Assembly: GCF_037026715.1 (NCBI RefSeq)
Contig: NZ_JBANCG010000005.1
Span: 310,001-374,000, forward strand
Length of the DNA stretch: 64,000 nt
Source: Breoghania sp037026715
GTDB taxonomy: Bacteria > Pseudomonadota > Alphaproteobacteria > Rhizobiales > Stappiaceae
Direction of reading: 5' to 3'
The notes under the pieces are model-generated. The model saw only the letters and a list, made by a program, of their open reading frames with translations, had not been told where the DNA came from and did not search any database. Shown here one piece after another: positions 26,627-35,722 of this stretch. The translations under genes were made by a program, and so were the position numbers. Position 1 is the stretch's first letter. Each line of letters begins with the position of its first letter.

Positions 26627-28453
26627 CTATTCCACCGTCACCGACTTCGCCAGATTGCGCGGCTGATCCACATCGGTGCCCATGAAAACGGCGGTGTGAT
26701 AGGCAAGAAGCTGGATGGGGATCGAATAGACCATCGGCGCGATCGTGGCCGGCACATCCGGCATCACCAGCGTCTCCATGGTCTCCACGCCGGCCGCGGC
26801 CGCGCCCTTCTGGTCCGTGATCAGGATGATGCGGCCCCCGCGCGCCGCCACCTCCTGCATGTTGGAGACGGTCTTCTCGAAGACCTTGTCGTGTGGCGCG
26901 ATGACGATGACGGGCATGGTCTCGTCGATCAGCGCGATCGGACCGTGCTTCAGCTCGCCCGCCGCATAGCCCTCGGCGTGGATATAGGAGATCTCCTTGA
27001 GCTTCAGCGCGCCCTCCATCGCCAGCGGATAGGACGAGCCGCGGCCGAGATAGAGGATGTCGCTCGCCTTGGCGAGCGTGCGCGCGAGCCGTTCGATCTG
27101 CGGCTCCAGCTTCAGCGCTTCCACCATGAAGCGCGGCGTTTCGGTGAGCGCGCGCACGAGCCGGGTTTCGTCTTCCGCGGACAGGATGCCGCGCTGGCGG
27201 CCGGCCGCGACCGCCATGCTGGAGAGAACCGAGAGCTGGCAGGTGAAGGCCTTGGTCGAGGCCACACCGATTTCGGGGCCGGCAATCGTCGGGAATATCA
27301 CGTCGGATTCGCGCGCGATCGTGGATTCCTTCACATTGACCACAGCGCCGATGTGCTGCTTTTCCGCCTTGCAGTAGCGCAGCGAAGCGAGCGTATCGGC
27401 CGTCTCGCCGGACTGCGAGATGAAGAGCGCCAGTCCACCCGCATCGAGCGGCGTCTCGCGATAACGGAATTCGGAGGCCACATCGATATCGACCGGCAGG
27501 CGGGCGAGCCGCTCGAACCAGTACTTGGCGACGAGCCCGGCATAGAACGCCGTGCCGCAGGCCGTGATCACAACGCGCTGGAGCTTGGCGAAATCGAACG
27601 GCAGGCCCTCCGGCACTTTCGTCGTCATGGCGTTGAGATCGAGGTAATGGGCGAATGTGCGGGCCACGACGTCCGGCTGTTCGTGGATTTCCTTCGCCAT
27701 GAAGTGGCGATAGTTGCCTTTGTCGACCATTGCTGCGGAGGCGGAGGACGTCTGGATCGCGCGTTCGGCCACCATTCCGGCCTCATCGCGGATCGTGGCA
27801 CCTGACCGCGTCAGCACGACCCAGTCGCCATCGTCGAGATAGGCGATGCGGCTTGTGAAGGGCGCAAGCGCGATGGCGTCGGAGCCGAGATACATCTCGC
27901 CCTCGCCGTAGCCGATCGCCAGCGGGCTGCCGCGACGCGCGCCGATCATCAGGTCGTCCTCGCCCTCGAACAGGATGGCGAGCGCGAATGCCCCCTCAAG
28001 CCGACCGAGCGTCTGGGCCACCGCATCGACGGGCGCAACGCCCTTTTCGAGATAGGCGCCGATCATCTGACAAACGACTTCGGTGTCCGTGTCGGTCGTG
28101 AATGCGGCGCCCTCGCCCGTCAGCTCGGCGCGCAGTTCGCGGAAATTCTCGATGATGCCATTGTGGACGACGGCGACACCGGGACCGACATGGGGATGGG
28201 CGTTGGCCTCCGTCGGCGCACCGTGGGTCGCCCAGCGGGTGTGGCCAATGCCGGAATGGCCGGAAAGCGGCTCGGCTTCCAGCCGTCCTTCCAGATTGCG
28301 CAGCTTGCCTTCGGCGCGACGACGGGTCAGCACGCCGTCTTCCAGCGTGGCGACGCCGGCAGAATCATAACCGCGGTATTCGAGCCGCTTCAGTCCATCG
28401 ACCAGCAGCGGAGCCACCGGCTCCCGGCCCAGAATTCCGATAATGCCGCACAT
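26627..28453 (-). CDS. glmS: Glutamine-fructose-6-phosphate aminotransferase (isomerizing)
   Basis: A 608-residue enzyme making glucosamine-6-phosphate from fructose-6-phosphate and glutamine. After Met removal the catalytic Cys leads the class-II amidotransferase domain (MCGIIGILG). The GHTRWATHG glutamine-binding segment is near residue 71, and two SIS domains carry SQSGETADT and GRGSSYPLAMEGALKLKEISYIHAEGY. The C-terminus QPRNLAKSVTVE is the conserved catalytic tail. It is downstream of glmU on the same strand, so two steps to UDP-GlcNAc are adjacent. No glmS ribozyme-like leader is recognisable. Confidence 0.97.
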   Translation of the reverse strand: MCGIIGILGREPVAPLLVDGLKRLEYRGYDSAGVATLEDGVLTRRRAEGKLRNLEGRLEAEPLSGHSGIGHTRWATHGAPTEANAHPHVGPGVAVVHNGIIENFRELRAELTGEGAAFTTDTDTEVVCQMIGAYLEKGVAPVDAVAQTLGRLEGAFALAILFEGEDDLMIGARRGSPLAIGYGEGEMYLGSDAIALAPFTSRIAYLDDGDWVVLTRSGATIRDEAGMVAERAIQTSSASAAMVDKGNYRHFMAKEIHEQPDVVARTFAHYLDLNAMTTKVPEGLPFDFAKLQRVVITACGTAFYAGLVAKYWFERLARLPVDIDVASEFRYRETPLDAGGLALFISQSGETADTLASLRYCKAEKQHIGAVVNVKESTIARESDVIFPTIAGPEIGVASTKAFTCQLSVLSSMAVAAGRQRGILSAEDETRLVRALTETPRFMVEALKLEPQIERLARTLAKASDILYLGRGSSYPLAMEGALKLKEISYIHAEGYAAGELKHGPIALIDETMPVIVIAPHDKVFEKTVSNMQEVAARGGRIILITDQKGAAAAGVETMETLVMPDVPATIAPMVYSIPIQLLAYHTAVFMGTDVDQPRNLAKSVTVE

Positions 28454-28667
28454 AGACCATCCTCACGCGTCAGCGCCCACCCGGCCATCCGTGTAGCGGA
28501 TGACCGCATTGCAATAGAAATCAAATGCTATTTCAGACAATCCTGAAAGTTGAATTGACAGTGCAGCGCCAAAGCCAGCGCGAAAATGACACGCGGCGTT
28601 GAATTCACACCCGATTTGCCTTGAAGTTCGACAGGCGTGCTGAGGCGCGGCGGTAATGATGCCCAGA

Positions 28668-30026
28668 TCACCCCTCCCGGCTCGTCTTCGCCTTTTCCTT
28701 GATGGCCCTAATTGTAGCGGCACGGCCTTCCTTCACCACCTGCTGGCCGCGGGCAACAGCGAGCGCATCCGCCGGGACATCCCGCACGATGACGCTTCCC
28801 GCGGCCACGAGCGCGCCGTCGCCGACCGCAACGGGCGCAACCAGCGCCGTGTTGGAGCCGATAAAGGCGCCTGCGCCGATGTCGGTGAAGAACTTGTTGT
28901 AACCGTCATAGTTGCAGGTGATGGTGCCAGCGCCGATGTTGGCTTTCGCCCCCACGCGCGCATCGCCGATGTAGCTCAGGTGGTTGACCTTGGCTCCGGC
29001 CTCCACCGTCGCCTTCTTGATCTCAACGAAATTGCCGACCTTCGATCCCTTTCCAAGCTCCGCCCCCGGCCGCAACCGGGCATAGGGACCAACATTTGCG
29101 CCCTCGTCAACGAAAGCACCTTCAAGGTGCGAAAAGGCATGCACGACGGTGCCTGCAGACACCGTGACGCCCGGACCGAACACGACATTGGGCTCAACGA
29201 CCACATCGGCCTCCAGCTTCGTGTCGTGGGAGAAGAAAACGGTCTCCGGCGCTATCAGCGTAACGCCCGACAGCATTGCCGAACGCCGCATGCGATCTTG
29301 AAAAATCGCTTCGCATTCAGAGAGTTGAACGCGATTGTTGACGCCGAGCACATCTTCGGCGGGCCCGGTTTGCGCAACGACCGTCAGCCCGCGCCGTGAG
29401 GCGATCTCGACAGCATCGGTCAGATAGAACTCGCCCTTGGCATTGTTCGAACCGATCGCATCGAGGAGCTCGGGCAGCAGCGCGCCCCGAAAACCGATGA
29501 TACCGGAATTGCAGAACGTAACCGAACGTTCCGCCTCGCTTGCATCCTTGTCCTCGCGGATGGCAACGAGACGTCCGCCTTCGACCAGCAGCCGCCCGTA
29601 CCCGGTCGGATCCGTCGCCTCGAAGCCGAGCACGGCGACGTCGGCGCCATCGCCAAGAGCGCGGCGCACCAATCCAATCGCCTCGGGCGTGATCAACGGC
29701 GTATCGCCGTAAAGGACGATCACGTCATCGACGGGGCGCTTGAGCGCCGGCCGAGCCGCCAGCACGGCGTGCGCCGTTCCCTTGCGCTCGCACTGGATGA
29801 AGCATTCGGCAGAGGATGTCGCACCGGCGACGAGTGTTTCTACCGCCGTCATGTCCGGGCCGATCACCGCGGCGATCCGGTCGCAGCCGGCACGCGCTGC
29901 CGTCTCCAGAACATGCGCCAGCATCGGCCGGCCGCCTATCGGGTGCATGACCTTCGGCAATGCGGATTTCATGCGGGTGCCAAGGCCTGCGGCAAGAATG
30001 ACAGCCAGGCAGGATCGGTCGGTCAT
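28668..30026 (-). CDS. glmU: Bifunctional GlcN-1-P acetyltransferase / GlcNAc-1-P uridylyltransferase
   Basis: A 452-residue enzyme making UDP-GlcNAc. The N-terminal pyrophosphorylase domain opens with LAAGLGTRMKSALPKVMHPI and includes VLYGDTPLI. The C-terminal left-handed beta-helix has hexapeptide repeats around NFVEIKKATVEAGAKVNHLSY and IGAGTITCNYDGYNK, which carry acetyltransferase residues. The ATG at 30026 (MTDRSCLAVILA) is the family start; an upstream in-frame ATG adds 30 unlike residues. It heads the glmU-glmS pair. Confidence 0.97.
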   Translation of the reverse strand: MTDRSCLAVILAAGLGTRMKSALPKVMHPIGGRPMLAHVLETAARAGCDRIAAVIGPDMTAVETLVAGATSSAECFIQCERKGTAHAVLAARPALKRPVDDVIVLYGDTPLITPEAIGLVRRALGDGADVAVLGFEATDPTGYGRLLVEGGRLVAIREDKDASEAERSVTFCNSGIIGFRGALLPELLDAIGSNNAKGEFYLTDAVEIASRRGLTVVAQTGPAEDVLGVNNRVQLSECEAIFQDRMRRSAMLSGVTLIAPETVFFSHDTKLEADVVVEPNVVFGPGVTVSAGTVVHAFSHLEGAFVDEGANVGPYARLRPGAELGKGSKVGNFVEIKKATVEAGAKVNHLSYIGDARVGAKANIGAGTITCNYDGYNKFFTDIGAGAFIGSNTALVAPVAVGDGALVAAGSVIVRDVPADALAVARGQQVVKEGRAATIRAIKEKAKTSREG

Positions 30027-30230
30027 CGGGTTCCTCGAAGGTCTAGCGGTTTGCGGCACGCGCCCGTCGCGCGAGGACGTAGCAGATTGCCCCGGCAAGG
30101 GAAATAGTCGAACCATTGCCGTAGACTGTTACATCTACAGTGTCTTCCCGGCTTGTTAGGGTTAATGAAACCTTCTTAGATGGAAACTGGTGCGCGCCGG
30201 AGATTCGGCTGACGCGAACGGAACAGATTT

Positions 30231-31058
30231 GTGCTGAAGAATTCGCCCATCATTCAGAAGCTCGTGAAGGGTGATGCCCGCGTGCGCTCGGGCATCCTTC
30301 TTCTGGGATGGGGTTTTTCGGCCACCATGTCGCTTCTGATTGCGGTCAGCGCCTATCAGAACCGGACCCCCGATCCGTTCGCACAGCATTATGCCGCTCT
30401 TGCGCTGCCGGATGCCGTGGATGTGGATACGACCGCCTCTATCGGCAATGGCGGCAGGCGTCCGACCGAATTCAGCGTCTTCTCCGATCCTGCGCCCGTC
30501 GCATCCATAAGGCCCGGTCGGTTCGAGGCCGAAATCGAGACGCTTCGCCACGAGATCATCGCCCTGCGCCGCTCCGCAGAGTCCCTCAGGCGCCAGAACG
30601 ACATCATGTCGGACAGGCTCGCCATGATCGAAGGTGGCGGGAACGCGGCTCCCCGGCAGGCCCCCTCCTACCCGGCGCCAACCCGTTATGCGGCGAACAC
30701 GCGGCAGCAGGCCAGCGATCCGCTGATTACCGGCAGCATCCGCAAGCAGTCGAAAACCGCGACCGCTGCGCCAAGCGTGCCGCGCTCCAAATTCGGGATC
30801 GACCTTGGCGCCTATGCCTCGCTGGAGGAAGTCGCCCGCGCCTGGCGCGCGATGCAGGCGACGGAAGAACGGGTCGTCGGCAACCTCCTGCCGATCGCTT
30901 CGATCGTCCAGGACGGGCAGCAAAAGATGGTCGCCCATCTGGTTGCCGGACCGTTCGACAATGCGGCCGATGCGGCCGCGACCTGCGCCAGGCTGGAAAA
31001 GCGGTTGATCGACTGCAAGCCGACGCTGTTTGCCGGCCAGCCGCTGCCTGCGCGCTGA
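30231..31058 (+). CDS. Membrane-anchored protein with C-terminal SPOR-like domain
   Basis: A 275-residue protein starting at GTG. It has one hydrophobic helix near the N-terminus (about 19-40), a short coiled coil (about 99-132, FEAEIETLRHEIIALRR), a Pro/Ala/Gln-rich linker, and a C-terminal domain (about 185-270) with FGIDLGAYASLEEVARAW and AGPFDNAADAAATCARLEKR. That pattern resembles SPOR (sporulation-related) peptidoglycan-binding repeats. The layout suggests an inner-membrane protein reaching the cell wall; a cell-division role is inference. It is divergent from glmU. Confidence 0.7.
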   Translation: MLKNSPIIQKLVKGDARVRSGILLLGWGFSATMSLLIAVSAYQNRTPDPFAQHYAALALPDAVDVDTTASIGNGGRRPTEFSVFSDPAPVASIRPGRFEAEIETLRHEIIALRRSAESLRRQNDIMSDRLAMIEGGGNAAPRQAPSYPAPTRYAANTRQQASDPLITGSIRKQSKTATAAPSVPRSKFGIDLGAYASLEEVARAWRAMQATEERVVGNLLPIASIVQDGQQKMVAHLVAGPFDNAADAAATCARLEKRLIDCKPTLFAGQPLPAR

Positions 31059-31132
31059 TTAAGGCGAAGTCCCCTTCCCGCAGGCTGCTTTTCCGGTCAT
31101 GGGCAAAGCCATGTGACGGCGATCTGCCGACC

Positions 31133-31879
31133 TCAGCCGACGCTTTGCAAGGCCGGAAAGGTTTCCAGAAGCCAGAATGAGAACGTTGCCATCTGCCCCG
31201 TCAGAAAGGCGACGCCGGTAATCACGAGGAAAAGGCCCATGACTTTTTCCACCATCCCCAGATGACGGCGGAAACCCGCCATGAAGCGCATGAAGGGACC
31301 GGCAAAAGCCGCAGCGATCATGAAAGGCACACCGATACCAAGCGCGTAGGCCGACAACAGCAGCGCACCGCGTGCGACCGTATCCTCCGCGCCGGCAACG
31401 AACAGGATCGCCGCCAGAATCGGCCCCACGCACGGCGTCCAGCCGAATGCGAATGCCAGACCGATGACATATGCCCCAAGCGGGCCGGCGGGCTTGCGCT
31501 CCACATGGACACGCGCTTCGCGATAGAGCAACGCGATGCGGAAGACGCCAAGGAAATGCAGCCCCATGATGATGATCAGGACGCCGCCGACATAACCGAG
31601 GATGCGAATGTTGGCAGCCACGAACTGGCCGAGAAAGGACGCACTCGCACCCAGCAGCACGAACACGGTGGAGAAGCCGAGGACGAAGGCAAACGCCGTC
31701 ATCATGACCCGTCGGCCGTCGGCGGCACGCGCCTCGCCCGTCTGCCCCTCGCCGGTCAGCTGATCGAGCGACACGCCCGCGAGAAACGCCAGATAGGGCG
31801 GGACCAGAGGCAGCACGCACGGAGAGACGAAGGACAGCAGCCCCGCAAGAAAGGCTCCCAGAATAGTTACATCGTGCAT
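31133..31879 (-). CDS. ccdA: Cytochrome c biogenesis protein CcdA (thiol-disulfide electron transporter)
   Basis: A 248-residue inner-membrane protein with about six hydrophobic helices that passes electrons from cytoplasmic thioredoxin to periplasmic thiol proteins. The two redox cysteines are in FVSPCVLPLVPPY (Cys21) and FGWTPCVGPIL (in the second half of the repeat), as in CcdA. The ATG at 31879 (MHDVTILGAFLAG) puts the first cysteine in place. It is divergent from a BigR-like ArsR gene, hinting at sulfur-redox control. No thioredoxin-like partner lies beside it. Confidence 0.92.
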   Translation of the reverse strand: MHDVTILGAFLAGLLSFVSPCVLPLVPPYLAFLAGVSLDQLTGEGQTGEARAADGRRVMMTAFAFVLGFSTVFVLLGASASFLGQFVAANIRILGYVGGVLIIIMGLHFLGVFRIALLYREARVHVERKPAGPLGAYVIGLAFAFGWTPCVGPILAAILFVAGAEDTVARGALLLSAYALGIGVPFMIAAAFAGPFMRFMAGFRRHLGMVEKVMGLFLVITGVAFLTGQMATFSFWLLETFPALQSVG

Positions 31880-32155
31880 CGGATCCCCTTCGGATAAATG
31901 CTCGCGCCCCGGCTCGTCGGTCCGTCTGGCGACGATCCCACGCACACGCTTGTAGCCGACATGGGAAACGATGACACCCCGCTCATGCGAACGCATCCCT
32001 CACGCACCTTCATATTTTGCTGAGATCCCCTTTGTCTTGGGCCGCCACGATGACAGGTCAGCCGCTCTTGCACGGCCCCGCGTTGCAACTGCGGTTCGCG
32101 CGCAGAAGGTTCTCTTTGGGAGGTTTTTCCTGCAAGACCGCGGAAAAGCGGACCA

Positions 32156-32182
32156 AATCGGCCTTCCGGGGTCGATTTTTTA
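32156..32182 (+). terminator. Orphan intrinsic terminator in the ccdA-arsR divergent gap
   Basis: An 8-base stem (AATCGGCC paired with GGTCGATT, one G-U pair) with loop TTCCGG is followed by a run of Ts at 32178-32182. It reads on the plus strand, where no protein gene lies upstream, so it may end a small RNA or attenuate arsR transcription. Confidence 0.55.
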
Positions 32183-32255
32183 AGCCCTTCGGACTAGATG
32201 CTTGCATGAGGGCGCAACCCGCGCTTGCGGTCTTTGCGGAAAGAGGGAAAGAAGC

Positions 32256-32603
32256 GTGCCGGCAACAGTCATTGAGGAACCGGTCGGTTCCGTCGACATG
32301 AACCAGATGCAGGAGAAGGCCAAGCAGGCCAGCGACTATCTCAAGGCGCTGGCCCACGAGAACCGCTTGCTGATCCTGTGCATCCTGAGCGAGGGCGAGA
32401 AGTCGGTCACGGAACTGGAGGGAATGCTGTCGCTTCGCCAACCCACCGTTTCCCAGCAGCTTGCGCGGTTGCGGGCGGAACACCTCGTCACCACGCGCCG
32501 CGACGGCAAGACGATCTATTACAGCCTCGGCGACGAGAACGTCCGGCGGATCCTTGCAACGGTCTACGACATGTTCTGCGGCGCAGGATCCCGTCCCGCA
32601 TAG
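32256..32603 (+). CDS. ArsR/SmtB repressor of the BigR/SqrR (persulfide-sensor) type
   Basis: A 115-residue winged-helix repressor: KALAHENRLLILCIL, SVTELEGMLSLRQPTVSQQLARLRAEHLV (DNA-recognition helices) and TTRRDGKTIYYSL (wing). Counting from the GTG at 32256, the two cysteines fall at residues 42 and 108, the positions I recall for the redox pair in BigR; SqrR has a matching pair. Those proteins form a di- or tetrasulfide on meeting persulfide and release DNA. No metal-site CxC motif of arsenic sensors is present. A purine-rich site (AGAGGGAAAG) precedes the GTG; an ATG at 32298 would drop 14 residues. It is divergent from ccdA. Confidence 0.85.
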   Translation: MPATVIEEPVGSVDMNQMQEKAKQASDYLKALAHENRLLILCILSEGEKSVTELEGMLSLRQPTVSQQLARLRAEHLVTTRRDGKTIYYSLGDENVRRILATVYDMFCGAGSRPA

Positions 32604-32616
32604 GCGCTGCGGCTTT

Positions 32617-33450
32617 TCAGGCAGATCCAAGCACAGCCAGCGTCGCCGCACCCAGCGTCGGCAGGCGGCCCATTTCGGCAGCAAGGCGACGGGCACGCGC
32701 CACCGTCTCGATGTTGTCCGCGGCGACGGTGCCGTCGGGCCGCCACAAAGAATTTTCGAACCCCACCCTGACATGGCCGCCAAGGGCCATGGCAGCCGCC
32801 GCACAGGCCGTTTCGCCGGCCCCGAAGGCACAGAGCATCCACGTCATGTCCGGAGCGCCCTTCGCCCCGTCGAGGACCTGCAGATAGGGGCGAAGCATGT
32901 GCGCATCGCTTTGCTGATCTGCGCTGTAGCGGCCGAGCACGAAGAGGACCGAGAGCCGGTCGCCCGGAATGACACCGCGCCTCGCGAGCGAGATCATGCG
33001 TTCCAGTTCGCCGGCGTCGTAAACAATATGCTGGACGCCGATGCTTTCACGCATGCACCATTCGTAGAAGGAGGCGGCCCGGGGAACCGCCCCCTCGTCC
33101 GGGACCAGTTCCTTGACCGCAATCGAAACGGCGCGTGGACGCACAGCCCTTACCACTGCCATCTGCTCGTCAGGCATATAGCGTCCGACCGCTTCGGTGG
33201 TGATCTGACAGACGAAATCCGCTGGCGCCTCGCGCGCGATCGCCCCGATCAACGTCGAATAGGCATCCGCGTCGAGCAGGTGCTGTCCCTCGCTGTTCCG
33301 CACGTGGACATGCGCCGCACTCGCGCCCGCTTCCGCACAGGCGGCCACGACCTTGGAGGTCTGCGAAATCGTGACGGGGATTGCGGGATGATCGGCCTTG
33401 GTGCGACGTGCACCGTTCGGCGCGACCATGATCGTCAAAGGCTCGGACAC
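32617..33450 (-). CDS. 3-keto-5-aminohexanoate cleavage (BKACE) family protein
   Basis: A 277-residue TIM-barrel enzyme of the beta-keto acid cleavage family, which condenses a beta-keto acid with acetyl-CoA and splits it using a metal. Family features: MVAPNGARRTKADHPAIPVT at the N-terminus, the His-x-His metal pair in GASAAHVHVRN (about residues 46-50), and C-terminal GGHVRVGFENSLW with another His and the substrate-binding Glu. The substrate varies widely across the family and is not set here. It converges on the arsR gene with 13 bases between. Confidence 0.87.
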   Translation of the reverse strand: MSEPLTIMVAPNGARRTKADHPAIPVTISQTSKVVAACAEAGASAAHVHVRNSEGQHLLDADAYSTLIGAIAREAPADFVCQITTEAVGRYMPDEQMAVVRAVRPRAVSIAVKELVPDEGAVPRAASFYEWCMRESIGVQHIVYDAGELERMISLARRGVIPGDRLSVLFVLGRYSADQQSDAHMLRPYLQVLDGAKGAPDMTWMLCAFGAGETACAAAAMALGGHVRVGFENSLWRPDGTVAADNIETVARARRLAAEMGRLPTLGAATLAVLGSA

Positions 33451-33575
33451 GGCAACCTCAACCGACAGGAAATATGTGGGCGGAACCTGAGCACGCCCAC
33501 GCCGGCTCCCGCGAGCCGGCCGGTCTACTTAGTCGGATTCGGATACCGTATGGCAAGCTGGCGACGGTGCGGCCC

Positions 33576-33875
33576 TTATTCCGCAGCGCCGCGGCCTCCT
33601 TCGATCACTTCGAAGAGATGGGCATTCAGGCGGTTCGCCTCCGGCTTTGCTGTATAGAGCCCCTGACGCCACTGATCGATGATGAGGCGCAACGCAAGAG
33701 TATCGCGATTATGAGGCAATTGACTGAGAAAGCTCGCAAAATAACCGTTGAGAGCATCACGGTCGATGGCATTCTGGAGCACCAGGCCATTCACCAGTGC
33801 CATTGTTGCCGCTATATGCCCCTTGACGAACTCGTATTGGACGACCTCGCCTTGGTTCTGGTCATTTGTATCCAT
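33576..33875 (-). CDS. Conserved-looking small protein, unknown function
   Basis: A 99-residue protein, mainly helical, acidic at the N-terminus (MDTNDQNQGEVVQYEFVKGH). It has balanced composition and no arginine/proline bias, unlike shadow frames here. No motif, signal peptide or membrane helix is visible. It lies at the edge of the AT-richer tRNA-Lys region, upstream of the BKACE gene on the same strand, separated by 125 bases. Confidence 0.55.
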   Translation of the reverse strand: MDTNDQNQGEVVQYEFVKGHIAATMALVNGLVLQNAIDRDALNGYFASFLSQLPHNRDTLALRLIIDQWRQGLYTAKPEANRLNAHLFEVIEGGRGAAE

Positions 33876-34849
33876 TATCCAAATGCGCCCTTCTAATCGC
33901 CTTCCGCTACGTCCATCCGACCCACCCTGCCGGTAAAGAACGCCGCTTCCAGCGCTGTCATTTATCTCAATTGCCCTTCTTGACTACAAATTGCGACATA
34001 TAAGATTTGAAATTGCAACTCGTAGACTTGCCAAGGCCGCATCCGTTTCTGGCTGCCGATAAAAAACCAGTCGATATTCCGCGTGTCCGTAAAATGGGTT
34101 AGGCAATATTTCCCTCTTGCGTATGTCACGTTCGCCTAGCGAACTTTTCGATTTTTTCTCGTCCGAGCGATATAGGCTCGTCTATTCGCGTTAAGTCTTC
34201 ACTATCGAATTAGGTATTTCTTCCAGTCTGAAAACATATCCGGAATTCTTCTAATCCTACCGCAGTTCGGATTGCCCGTACATCACACGATCATGTTCCG
34301 AAGCACTTTCGGCTGCACACCCGAGCACGCGTCCGAGCAACATCGAGCCATCTGCGTCACCTCGTCGCAGATACTTGGGCGGAGATGATGACGTTACGGT
34401 CGCAAACTCCCGGTCACGCGAACTGTGCGGACGCCTCTCTCGTGGGCCAACTCGGTCCATTAAAAGGCGGATTGCGGGGATTTTGCGCGCAGAAACGCAT
34501 CATTCTGTCGCGAACGGGCCGTATGTGCCGCCATTTTCAGCGGGACAGGAGATAGGTGTGCGTGGTGTCAGACTTTCCTGGATACGGAGCAAAGCCACAC
34601 CCTCGACAAAGCCGCTGTCCGGCTGGCCCCAATCAGAGAAACGGTCCCACCGACCGTATCCAACTCGCCGCAAAGCGCCATCAAGGCGAGGTGCGCTCGG
34701 AATGCCCGATGCGACGATCCAGCATTCTGCGATCCCGCATGCCAAGCATGCGGTTCAGGTATCGGCGCGGGAACTTTCGGAAAATCCTCAGGGGCAGTCG
34801 GAACGAGCCGGCGCTCGTTTGGAAACCCACCTAAGCCATTGAAGAGACT
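33876..34849. other. Gene-poor, AT-richer region 3' of tRNA-Lys
   Basis: About 970 bases with visibly lower GC than the flanks, most clearly 33960-34260. Open frames at 34257-34460 (minus) and 34375-34842 (plus) have biased or mixed translations and no family features, so I do not call them. The stretch is on the 3' side of the tRNA gene, the side on which tRNA-targeting elements usually sit, so it may be decayed integrated DNA. Confidence 0.5.
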
Positions 34850-34925
34850 TGGTGAGCCCGCAGGGGCTCGAACCCTGGACCTACTGATTAAAAGTCAGTT
34901 GCTCTACCAGCTGAGCTACGGGCTC
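34850..34925 (-). tRNA. tRNA-Lys (anticodon UUU)
   Basis: A 76-base tRNA on the minus strand with all stems: acceptor GAGCCCG/CGGGCTC, D-arm GCTC...GAGC, anticodon stem ACTGA/TCAGT with loop CTTTTAA (anticodon TTT), T-arm CAGGG TTCGAGC CCCTG, discriminator A and an encoded CCA at 34850-34852. It sits in low-GC DNA just before the phosphoramidate island. Confidence 0.97.
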
Positions 34926-35722
34926 CCAGTGGCGAGGTGTGTAATCTAATCGTGGGGTTAGCGCAACCGGTCACGTCCCCGGAATTGAGCAGTTTACAGA
35001 CAATTTACAGAAACTGTTCGCGATGGGTTCCAATCATTGATGCGTCACGCCTCCTCGCTGTAGATCTCTTTCCCATGCTCATCCGGTCGATGGCCGCACA
35101 AACTCGCCAGCAAGCCGAAAACGCCATCGCCGGATAAACCGACTGGTTAGTAACCCCATCTCAGGCGCCACTCTTCGCTCAGCGTCCTGAGCTCCATCGC
35201 CTTCGAGCCCAAAGCCCACCAAGTGCGCTAAGCGCTCTCCACCTAACCGGAGCAAGTCTTTCCTGAAGGCACTGGGTATTGCGCCGACGGCACTAGAATA
35301 GCCGATCGACACCTCGACCGCCTCAGGCAAGGCGTTTCTCATTATGCTCGGCACGTTTGCCAAACTCGACGCCAAACTGGGACAAGAACCGAAAACGGAC
35401 AGCATCGCAAAGGCAAAGAGCACTCGGTGCCGTGAGGCCATTGACTGCGAACGCCATATCGACCCCGCCAATGTCTGTCGTCCGCTTTGCGCAAATTGAT
35501 CGGGTGCCTTGCATAGGCATGAACGTCCCGCGCCTTCCTTAGGGGTAGGCACTCTTTTTTTTCACCGTACTGATATATCGACATTATCTATAGAGGTCCA
35601 CCTCGCTCCACATGCCTCCTTTCGACTAAAAAATGCATTTAATATTGAAATATTTATGGACTTAGCCGGATAATACTGATCCTAATAATAACATTCAGCT
35701 TTCTCGATCCTAGAGGAACGGT
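34926..35722. other. Gene-poor region between tRNA-Lys and the six-gene operon
   Basis: About 800 bases without a gene I can support. A 157-residue minus frame (35079-35552) has a hydrophobic stretch like a signal sequence from an internal Met but no family resemblance. The last 170 bases are strikingly AT-rich (many A/T runs) and contain the candidate operon promoter. I looked for integrase and transposase fragments and recognised none. Confidence 0.5.
35645..35676 (+). promoter_or_regulatory. Candidate promoter of the phosphoramidate operon
   Basis: TTGAAA at 35645-35650, an 18-base spacer, then GATAAT at 35669-35674 (or TAATAC at 35671-35676), in AT-rich DNA about 45 bases before the first start codon. 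The -10 box is close to consensus. An AGAGGAA ribosome-binding site follows at about 35711-35717. Confidence 0.45.

Noticed and set aside
28454..28667. glmS ribozyme or riboswitch in the glmU-glmS gap
   Set aside because: No glmS ribozyme core is recognisable, and that ribozyme is known mainly from Gram-positive bacteria.
34375..34842. A 155-residue plus-strand frame near tRNA-Lys
   Set aside because: Ser/Arg/Pro-rich translation without family features, and a competing frame on the other strand; no ribosome-binding site.
35079..35552. A 157-residue minus-strand frame with a signal-like hydrophobic stretch from an internal Met
   Set aside because: Composition varies abruptly, the start is unsupported, no motif is visible and it overlaps equally long frames; the region looks decayed.
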